Positions 1-5,041 of a stretch of DNA of 5,041 nt are shown here, one piece after another (the first letter of the stretch is position 1; every line of letters begins with the position of its first letter). The notes below the pieces were generated by a model, which worked only from the letters and a program-made list of their open reading frames with translations, was not told the DNA's origin and ran no database searches. Where the stretch lies: the NCBI GenBank assembly GCA_028704035.1, contig JAQVLS010000087.1, positions 1,823 through 6,863 on the forward strand, given 5' to 3'. Made by a program: the position numbers and the translations under genes. This stretch comes from Desulfotomaculaceae bacterium (GTDB lineage Bacteria > Bacillota > Desulfotomaculia > Desulfotomaculales > Pelotomaculaceae).

Positions 1-449
1 GCATCGACACCATCAGCGTGCTTGTAGATGAAGTAGGCGTAGTTATTGGCGCGGGCGCGGAAGGCAAACTTGACCAACGGGCCGACGCCGACAGGACGCA
101 GGGAGTGTGGCGCAAGATCTTAAGAGGTGTAAACGACGCCATGGACGGGGTGATCAGCCCGCTGAACGTGGCGGCCGAATATGTGGACAGGATTGCCAAA
201 GGCAATACGCCTCCCAAGATTACCGAAGAATATAAAGGTGACTTTAATGAAATCAAAAACAACCTGAACGAATGCATCGACACCATCAGCGTGCTTGTAG
301 ATGAAGTAGGCGTAGTTATTGGCGCGGGCGCGGAAGGCAAACTTGACCAACGGGCCGACGCCGACAGGACGCAGGGAGTGTGGCGCAAGATCTTAAGAGG
401 CGTAAACGACGCCATGGACGGGGTGATCAGCCCGCTGAACGTAGCGGCT
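1..449 (+). repeat. Near-identical 273-bp tandem DNA repeat, left end of the HAMP array
   Basis: Nt 1-176 and 274-449 are the same sequence offset by 273 bp (91 codons). The only differences I find are at 128/401 (T/C), 170/443 (G/A) and 176/449 (C/T). All three are third codon positions and silent (Gly, Val, Ala). After 449 the copies diverge quickly, although the ends of the paired B units (around 223-270 and 496-543) are again very similar. The next 273-bp units, starting at 564 and 837, are clearly homologous but older. Since the window opens inside a repeat, more copies may lie to the left. Confidence 0.95.
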
Positions 450-3266
450 GGATATATTGAGCGCATCGCCGGGGGCGATATCCCGCCGCAGATCACTGAA
501 GAATATAAAGGAGACTTCAACGAGATCAAGAACAACCTGAACACCTGCATTGACGTCATGAACGGGCTACTCAAGGAAACTGAAAACCTGATCGGGGCGG
601 TAGGCGAGGGTAGGCTGGACACCCGTGGCAACGCGGAGGCCTTCACCGGCGGCTGGGGCAGATTGGTGGGCGGCATGAACGAGATGGTGGAAGCGGTCGC
701 CAAGCCATTAAAAATGGCGGCGGAGTATGTCGACCTGATCGCCAAAGGGGATAAACCGCCATATATCACCGAAGAATACAAAGGTGATTTCAACTTGATT
801 AAGAACAGCCTGAACACCTTAATCGACACCTTGAGCGGGCTGCTGAAGGAGACTGAAGGCCTGATCGCGGCGATAAGCGAAGGCAGGCTGGACGCCCGCG
901 GCAACACGGCGGCCCTTAGCGGCGACTGGGGTAGACTGGTGGGCGGCATGAACGAGATGATGGAAGCGGTCGCCAAACCGGTCGATGAGCTGGTAGCTGT
1001 GATGGGCAGGATGGCGGTAAACGATTACGCCACAAATATGACCGGTGATTACGCCGGCGCCTGGAACGACCTTAAGGACAGCACGAACAATGTGTACGGC
1101 CGTTTTGTCATGATACGGGAAGTTGTTGATAATGTGAGCCGGGGCAGTTTAATTGACCTTGACGGATTAAGGAAACTCGGCCGGAGAAGCGAAAACGACG
1201 AGCTGATTCCTTCCTTTATCAGGATGATGGAGGCAATTCAAGGTCTGGTTGAAGACGCCAACATGCTGGCCGCCGCTGCAGTAGAGGGCAAGCTGGACAC
1301 CAGGGCCGACGCTGGCAGGCACAGCGGGGACTTCAACAAGGTGATCGATGGAGTCAATAAGACCCTTGACGCGGTGATCGGTCCGTTGAACGTGGCCGCA
1401 GAATATATCGACCGGATTTCCAAGGGAGACATACCGCCCAAGATCAACGAAACCTACCGCGGCGACTTTAACGAGATCAAGAACAACCTGAACACCTGCA
1501 TCGACTCGGTAAACGGCCTGGTGCAAGAAGTAGACGGCCTGATCATAGCAGTCGGGGAAGGCAATCTGGAAGCACGGGGCAACGCCGCGGCCTTTGCCGG
1601 CGACTGGGGTAAATTGGTGAGTGGCATGAACGGACTGATGGCGGCGGTGGCGGAGCCGGTTGAAGAGCTGATGGCAGTCCTGCGCCAGATAGCTGTTAAC
1701 GACCTCAGTAATAAGATGGAAAAAGACTACTCAGGCGCCTGGAATGATCTTAAAAAAGCGACTAACGAAGTATGCCAGAGACTTAACGATACTCAGAGGG
1801 CAGTAGTCAAGATTAGCAATGGTGACTTAACTGAGTATGAGTATTTTAAGAAGGCTGGGCGTAGAAGCGAGAAGGATGAATTAATACCGGGCTTTATCCA
1901 GATGCATGAAGCCATTATAAAGCTGGTTGAAGATGCCGATATGCTGGCAGGCATGGCGGTGGAAGGCAAGCTTGACACCCGCGCCGATATCAGCCAGCAT
2001 GCGGGTGAGTACCGCAGGGTTATTGAAGGTGTAAACAAGATGATGGACGCTGTCGTCAACCCGATCCACGAGGCGGCGGATTGCCTGAAAGCGATGGCCG
2101 AAGGCCACCTCGACGTCAGGGTAACGGGAATTTATCAGGGCGACCACGCCATTATCAAAAATGCGCTTAACACTACCCTGGAAGCCCTAAACGAAATCAT
2201 CAAGAAAGAGGCTGTCCGGTGCCTGCAGGAAGTCGCCAGAGGGAACCTCGACGTGGAAATCACCGGCAATTACAAGGGTGACTACGCCATCATCAAAGAT
2301 GCGCTCAACACCACAATTAACGACCTGAACGAAACACTGGCCCAGGTATCAATCGCCATCGAACAGGTTAACACGGGAGCGCAGCAGGTTTCCGACTCCA
2401 GCCAGGCCTTATCCCAGGGCGCGGCTGAATCGGCCGGCACGATGGCGGGAATTACCTCCTCCATGCAGCAGATGAACGTCCAAACCAAACAAAATGCCGA
2501 AAACGCAACCCAGGCCAACCAGCTTGCGGCCCAGGCCCGGGCAAACGCCGAGCGGGGCAATGAGCAGATGGCCCAGATGGTAAACGCTATGTCGGATATC
2601 AACGAATCGGCCTCCAATATTTCAAAGATCATCAAGGCCATTGACGAAATCGCCTTCCAAACCAACCTGCTGGCCCTGAACGCGGCGGTTGAGGCCGCCC
2701 GCGCCGGCAAGCACGGCAAGGGATTCACCGTCGTGGCGGAGGAAGTAAGAAACCTTGCCCAGCGGAGCGCCAAGGCCGCGAAAGAAACAGCCGAGATGAT
2801 CGAAGGTTCGATTAAAAAAACAGAGATTGGGACCAAAATTGCGGAGGACACATCCAGGGCTTTAGGAGAGATTGTCACCGGTTCAGCCAAGGTAACCGAC
2901 CTGATCAGCGAGATTGCCTCTGCTTCCAAGGAACAGGCCCAGGGCATCGCACAGATTAACGAAGGCCTGGGCCAGGTCGACCAGGTTACCCAGCAGAACT
3001 CAGCCAGCTCGGAAGAGCTTGCCGCCGCCAGCGAAGAGATGTCGAGTCAGTCTGAGATGGTCAGGCAGATGCTGGCCGGGTTCAAACTGAAGCGGCAGGT
3101 TGTCGGATCTGCGGCGGCAGGTCAGCTGTACATGGGGCAACAGCAGCAGGCCTGGGAAAAACCCGGGCGCGCAACGCAAAGAATGGCTGCTGCGGCATCA
3201 GACAGGGGTAGGGTAAAACCCCAGGATGTAATTTCACTGGATGACGTGGATTACGGTAAATTCTAA
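1..3266 (+). CDS. Poly-HAMP methyl-accepting chemotaxis protein, 5'-truncated by the window
   Basis: This is a chemoreceptor that would relay a signal to CheA/CheW in the cytoplasm. The frame is open to the left edge, and nt 1-17 match the end of a repeat unit (compare 274-290), so the GTG at 18 is internal and the true start is upstream. Of 1087 visible residues, 6-777 form about 17 HAMP-like units. Residues ~778-1030 are the MCP signalling coiled coil, with hairpin tip [17 protein letters not shown] near 886-902 followed by [16 protein letters not shown]. Around the tip it lines up without gaps with E. coli Tsr as I remember it, so it looks like the 36-heptad class. Candidate adaptation sites are E1004/E1005 ([10 protein letters not shown] fits the methylation consensus), Q822/Q823 and E809. 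A tail of about 57 residues, rich in Q, A and R, ends in [11 protein letters not shown]. No transmembrane segment or ligand-binding domain is visible, so membrane or cytosolic location cannot be decided. The stop is TAA at 3264-3266. Family assignment is near certain; the stimulus is unknown. Confidence 0.96.
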   Translation, partial: IDTISVLVDEVGVVIGAGAEGKLDQRADADRTQGVWRKILRGVNDAMDGVISPLNVAAEYVDRIAKGNTPPKITEEYKGDFNEIKNNLNECIDTISVLVDEVGVVIGAGAEGKLDQRADADRTQGVWRKILRGVNDAMDGVISPLNVAAGYIERIAGGDIPPQITEEYKGDFNEIKNNLNTCIDVMNGLLKETENLIGAVGEGRLDTRGNAEAFTGGWGRLVGGMNEMVEAVAKPLKMAAEYVDLIAKGDKPPYITEEYKGDFNLIKNSLNTLIDTLSGLLKETEGLIAAISEGRLDARGNTAALSGDWGRLVGGMNEMMEAVAKPVDELVAVMGRMAVNDYATNMTGDYAGAWNDLKDSTNNVYGRFVMIREVVDNVSRGSLIDLDGLRKLGRRSENDELIPSFIRMMEAIQGLVEDANMLAAAAVEGKLDTRADAGRHSGDFNKVIDGVNKTLDAVIGPLNVAAEYIDRISKGDIPPKINETYRGDFNEIKNNLNTCIDSVNGLVQEVDGLIIAVGEGNLEARGNAAAFAGDWGKLVSGMNGLMAAVAEPVEELMAVLRQIAVNDLSNKMEKDYSGAWNDLKKATNEVCQRLNDTQRAVVKISNGDLTEYEYFKKAGRRSEKDELIPGFIQMHEAIIKLVEDADMLAGMAVEGKLDTRADISQHAGEYRRVIEGVNKMMDAVVNPIHEAADCLKAMAEGHLDVRVTGIYQGDHAIIKNALNTTLEALNEIIKKEAVRCLQEVARGNLDVEITGNYKGDYAIIKDALNTTINDLNETLAQVSIAIEQVNTGAQQVSDSSQALSQGAAESAGTMAGITSSMQQMNVQTKQNAENATQANQLAAQARANAERGNEQMAQMVNAMSDINESASNISKIIKAIDEIAFQTNLLALNAAVEAARAGKHGKGFTVVAEEVRNLAQRSAKAAKETAEMIEGSIKKTEIGTKIAEDTSRALGEIVTGSAKVTDLISEIASASKEQAQGIAQINEGLGQVDQVTQQNSASSEELAAASEEMSSQSEMVRQMLAGFKLKRQVVGSAAAGQLYMGQQQQAWEKPGRATQRMAAAASDRGRVKPQDVISLDDVDYGKF
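18..2333 (+). repeat. Array of about 17 tandem HAMP-like repeats in the MCP
   Basis: By eye the array splits into units starting at residues 6, 53, 97, 144, 188, 235, 279, 326, 371, 414, 461, 505, 552, 597, 640, 687 and 731. Type A units (47 aa) carry EGxLDxR, then G(D)W/F, then GxN. Type B units (44-45 aa) start with a helix-capping proline and carry [20 protein letters not shown] or the variant AVND...DYxGAWNDLK. Type C units (43 aa, residues 371-413 and 597-639) carry GRRSExDELIPxF and most resemble a canonical HAMP second helix with its DE motif. HAMP domains are parallel four-helix bundles that convert helix motion between two states. Stacked HAMPs in alternating types are a known architecture (for example in P. 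aeruginosa Aer2). The count is approximate because divergent units have weak boundaries; a profile search may miss some. Confidence 0.88.
837..2192 (+). repeat. Two copies of a 678-bp (226-residue) higher-order HAMP repeat
   Basis: Nt 837-1514 (residues 279-504) and 1515-2192 (505-730) have the same five-unit order A-B'-C-A-B and exactly the same length. The first A units agree at about 29 of 47 positions, and the B' units at about 24 of 45, counted by eye. The C units share GRRSE, DELIP and EAI. The final B unit of the second copy (687-730) is more diverged: it has [13 protein letters not shown] in place of the IPPKI form. This copy pair is much older than the one at the left end, since the DNA has drifted throughout. 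The simplest reading is that a five-HAMP block was duplicated as a unit. Confidence 0.8.
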
Positions 3267-3337
3267 AAATCTTGTCAGCGCTGTAAATAGCGTTAAGCAT
3301 GGAGCCGCCTGCTTTGTGCATAGGACGTAAGAATTGT

Positions 3338-3359
3338 AGGTGCGGCTTTAGCCGCACCT
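3338..3359 (+). terminator. Palindromic hairpin after the MCP, possible weak terminator or dispersed repeat
   Basis: The arms AGGTGCGGCT (3338-3347) and AGCCGCACCT (3350-3359) are perfect inverted repeats with two bases between them. As RNA this gives a 9-bp GC-rich stem with a TTTA loop. It begins 71 nt after the MCP stop. Only CTTT follows the stem, so the T-tract is poor for an intrinsic terminator. The near-perfect symmetry also fits a bidirectional structure or a member of a genome-wide palindromic repeat family. The hairpin itself is certain; its role is an inference. Confidence 0.5.
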
Positions 3360-3510
3360 CTTTGGCGGGATAAACCCCACCTTACAGGAATATCGGAATA
3401 ACCACGATTCAAGGCCCACATCTAACGAACCGAATGGTCCAAACGGATATCAAGGATCATCAGATTTTGTCTGCAACAGGTAGACAGCTATGCAATCGCC
3501 CTCATCCTAC

Positions 3511-3516
3511 AGGAGG
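3511..3516 (+). promoter_or_regulatory. cheR ribosome binding site, AGGAGG
   Basis: AGGAGG, continued by TGG, lies 9 nt before the ATG at 3526. It decides the start of cheR: the upstream in-frame ATG at 3490 has no comparable site and would add 12 residues (MQSPSSYRRWWL) that do not belong to the CheR family N-terminus. Confidence 0.9.
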
Positions 3517-3525
3517 TGGTGGTTA

Positions 3526-4386
3526 ATGGAAGCGCTTAAGCTTAACGACGAAGAATTTAACCTGATCAGCAGCCTGGTATATAATAAGTTTGGTATTAAG
3601 CTGGGTGAACAAAAGAGGGCCCTGATCATCGGCCGGCTGCAAAAAGTCCTGCATGCCGGGGGATTTCTTAGCTTTAAAGATTACTATAAACATGTTGTCA
3701 GTGAGCCGAGCGGGAAGGCCCTGCTCAACCTGGTAGATAAGATATCCACTAACCACACCTTTTTTTTCCGCGAAAATGAGCATTTTGACTTTTTATACGA
3801 CAGCATTCTGCCGGGTATTATTGAAGGGATGCAGAGCAAACTGAAACCGGCTGTTAGGATCTGGTGCGCCGGCTGTTCATCCGGAGAGGAGCCATATACC
3901 GTGGCCATGGTAATCAGCGAATTTTTCAAAAGCCATAACGATGAGGTGGATATAGGCATCCTGGCCACGGACATTTCCACAAGCTCCCTGGAAAAAGCGG
4001 CGGCGGGCATATATCCTGCCGAGAGAATGGAACTGGTCCCGCTGGCTTACAGGAATAAGTATTTTACACCTTTAAAGGATGGAAACTGGGGGATTAAATC
4101 GCACATAAAAAAGATGGTCCTCTTCCGGCGTTTAAACCTGATCCGCCGGGACTTTCCCTTTAAGGGACTTTTCCAATTAATATTTTGCCGGAATGTTATG
4201 ATTTATTTTGATAAAGACACACAGCGGGATCTTGTCAGCAGGTTTCACCGGTATACGGCTTCTAACGGGTATCTTTTTATCGGGCATTCAGAGACACTTG
4301 ACCGCTCTACGGGACTGTATAAATATATAAAGCCTTCCATTTATCAAAAATATAGCATAGCGCAGGCAGACCTAAGACGTGGCTAA
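3526..4386 (+). CDS. cheR: Chemotaxis protein glutamate methyltransferase CheR
   Basis: CheR transfers methyl groups from S-adenosylmethionine to glutamates on the cytoplasmic coiled coil of chemoreceptors. The product is 286 aa, the usual family length (E. coli CheR is 286). Residues ~1-70 are the helical N-terminal domain (LNDEEFNLISSLVYNKFGIKL). The methyltransferase domain follows, with THTFFFRE-type motif TNHTFFFRE (75-83, R82), the SAM loop WCAGCSSGEEPY (113-124), ATDIS with D149, IFCRNVMIYFD (219-229, N223), and GHSE near 253-256. The small beta subdomain (~180-205) is three residues shorter between YF and LNL than E. coli CheR as I remember it, a feature linked to methyltransferases that do not need the receptor C-terminal pentapeptide. 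The start at 3526 is set by the AGGAGG site. cheB follows after 25 nt, so the two are probably co-transcribed. The upstream MCP is a likely substrate. Confidence 0.97.
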   Translation: MEALKLNDEEFNLISSLVYNKFGIKLGEQKRALIIGRLQKVLHAGGFLSFKDYYKHVVSEPSGKALLNLVDKISTNHTFFFRENEHFDFLYDSILPGIIEGMQSKLKPAVRIWCAGCSSGEEPYTVAMVISEFFKSHNDEVDIGILATDISTSSLEKAAAGIYPAERMELVPLAYRNKYFTPLKDGNWGIKSHIKKMVLFRRLNLIRRDFPFKGLFQLIFCRNVMIYFDKDTQRDLVSRFHRYTASNGYLFIGHSETLDRSTGLYKYIKPSIYQKYSIAQADLRRG

Positions 4387-4394
4387 TGACAGCC

Positions 4395-4401
4395 GGGGTG
4401 A
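4395..4401 (+). promoter_or_regulatory. cheB ribosome binding site, GGGGTGA
   Basis: GGGGTGA ends 10 nt before the ATG at 4412, and its GGTGA part can pair with the 3' end of 16S rRNA. It lies just after the cheR stop and is weaker than the cheR site. The earlier ATG codons at 4386 and 4401 lead straight to TAA at 4407, so they are not cheB starts. Confidence 0.6.
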
Positions 4402-4411
4402 TGACGTAATA

Positions 4412-5041
4412 ATGAGGAAGATTAAAGTTTTGGTTGTAGATGATTCAGCGCTGGTAAGGGAAATTTTATCCCGGGGGCTGGCCGGGGATCCTCAGATCGA
4501 GGTAGTGGGTACAGCCTCTAATCCTTTTGTGGCGAGAGATAAAATAGTCCAGCTTAAGCCTGACGTGCTGACCCTTGATGTGGAGATGCCCAGGATGGAC
4601 GGTGTTGAATTTTTACGCAGGCTGATGCCGCAGTATCCACTGCCGGTGGTTATGGTAAGCGCCCTAACCAAGAAAGGCGCTGAGATTACCCTGGCAGCTC
4701 TGGAGGCGGGGGCAGTTGAAGTAGTTACCAAACCCAGTACCGATGTTGCCCGCGGTTTAAGAGATATGCTGGGTGATCTGAGGGATAAAGTCAAAATAGC
4801 GGCGTCTGTCAACGTCAGCGCCTGGAAAAGAAATCGGAGGACTGCGCTTAAGCCGGCAAAAATCGACAGCTACTCCCTGGCCGAATCAACGGATAAAGTT
4901 ATTGCGATTGGAGCTTCAACCGGAGGTACCCAGGCCATACGCCGGATTGTGCAAAGCCTTCCGTCTACTATGCCCGGAGTCGTGATAGTGCAGCATATGC
5001 CCGCAGGTTTCACACGGCATTTTGCTGAAAGCCTGGACATT
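4412..5041 (+). CDS. cheB: Chemotaxis response regulator protein-glutamate methylesterase/deamidase CheB, 3'-truncated by the window
   Basis: CheB removes receptor methyl groups and deamidates receptor glutamines; CheA-dependent phosphorylation of its receiver domain activates it. The first 210 residues are visible, against about 350 for a full protein. Residues ~4-108 form the receiver domain, with acidic pair D10/D11 (VVDDS), phosphorylation site D56 (TLDVEMPRMDG), S83 (VMVSA) and K107 (VTKP). The linker (~109-160) contains a basic stretch WKRNRR. The methylesterase domain begins at ~162 with IGASTGGTQAI (nucleophile S169) and QHMP (H195), two of the Ser-His-Asp triad; the Asp lies beyond the right edge. 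The order receiver-then-esterase excludes a lone CheY. The frame runs open to nt 5041. The ATG at 4412 is chosen because the receiver strand (KVLVVDDS) starts straight after it and a ribosome binding site precedes it. Confidence 0.97.
   Translation, partial: MRKIKVLVVDDSALVREILSRGLAGDPQIEVVGTASNPFVARDKIVQLKPDVLTLDVEMPRMDGVEFLRRLMPQYPLPVVMVSALTKKGAEITLAALEAGAVEVVTKPSTDVARGLRDMLGDLRDKVKIAASVNVSAWKRNRRTALKPAKIDSYSLAESTDKVIAIGASTGGTQAIRRIVQSLPSTMPGVVIVQHMPAGFTRHFAESLDI

Larger units (their letters stand above)
3267..3525. other. Non-coding gap between the MCP and cheR
   Basis: I find no convincing gene on either strand in these 259 nt. The gap holds a strong palindrome at 3338-3359 and the cheR ribosome binding site at its right end. 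A 30-codon frame from ATG 3434 to a stop overlapping the cheR start lacks a ribosome binding site and looks non-coding. A promoter for cheR could lie here, but no confident -10/-35 pair or flagellar sigma (TAAA...GCCGATAA-type) site was seen. Confidence 0.7.

Noticed and set aside
18..20. GTG as start codon of the MCP
   Set aside because: The frame is open upstream to the window edge, there is no ribosome binding site before it, and it lies at an internal repeat boundary (the same GTG recurs at 291).
2814..2820. A7 run in the MCP as a programmed frameshift site
   Set aside because: The reading frame continues through it with fully conserved MCP sequence on both sides, and no alternative frame makes a sensible product.
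2282..2947. Long minus-strand frame of 221 codons opposite the MCP signalling domain
   Set aside because: It mirrors the strongly coding + strand, shows no recognisable family and has no ribosome binding site that I can see. The other antisense frames (for example 1167-1526 and 3684-4010) are rejected on the same grounds.
3283..3310. Possible flagellar sigma-28 promoter: TAAA at 3283, 16 nt, GCCGCCTG
   Set aside because: The GCCG half matches but the AT-rich remainder of the -10 (GATAA) is absent. A second TAAA in the gap has no GCCGAT partner either.
3468..3486. Short inverted repeat TGTCT...AGACA
   Set aside because: Only 5-bp arms with a 9-nt loop; not distinguishable from chance, so not called an operator.
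3467..3494. Possible promoter before cheR: TTGTCT, 16 nt, TATGCA
   Set aside because: Only about 4 of 6 and 3 of 6 consensus matches; pairs this weak are expected by chance in a gap of this size.
3434..3526. 30-codon frame whose TAA overlaps the cheR ATG (TAATG)
   Set aside because: There is no Shine-Dalgarno sequence before its ATG, and its last codons (GGGG) are simply the cheR ribosome binding site read in another frame. Coupling by overlap is not needed because cheR has its own strong site.

Overview
The window is a chemotaxis signalling segment on the + strand. It holds the 3' part of a very large methyl-accepting chemotaxis protein (MCP, positions 1-3266), a non-coding gap (3267-3525), a complete cheR methyltransferase gene (3526-4386), and the 5' part of a cheB methylesterase/deamidase gene (4412 to the right edge). 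Both end genes are cut by the window. No tRNA, rRNA, CRISPR array, transposase or phage gene was seen.

The MCP fragment has 1087 visible residues. About 770 of them (nt 18-2333) read as an array of about 17 tandem HAMP-like units. The basic repeat is a 91-residue (273 bp) pair of two alternating HAMP types. In two places an extra 43-residue HAMP of a third type is inserted, which gives a 226-residue (678 bp) higher-order repeat. The two leftmost copies are almost identical in DNA over about 176 bp, and all their differences are silent, so this end of the array expanded or was homogenised recently. The array leads into a typical cytoplasmic MCP signalling coiled coil with the conserved hairpin tip, then a flexible tail. 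No sensor domain or membrane segment is visible; if they exist they lie upstream.

Functionally the three genes fit together. CheR would methylate and CheB would demethylate or deamidate glutamates on the MCP coiled coil, setting its adaptation state. CheA, CheW and CheY are not in the window. The 25-nt gap between cheR and cheB suggests one transcript. The 259-nt gap after the MCP contains a strong palindrome that may end or attenuate the MCP transcript.

The organism is a bacterium of moderate GC. The strong AGGAGG ribosome binding site and the many divergent HAMPs suggest an anaerobic Clostridia-type Firmicute (the Desulfotomaculum/Pelotomaculum group comes to mind), but this is a weak inference and a Deltaproteobacterium is not excluded.

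The item most worth a second look is the giant poly-HAMP array: its length, its two-level repeat structure and its recently duplicated left end. Residue numbers for the MCP count from the first complete codon at nt 3, so residue n starts at nt 3n.
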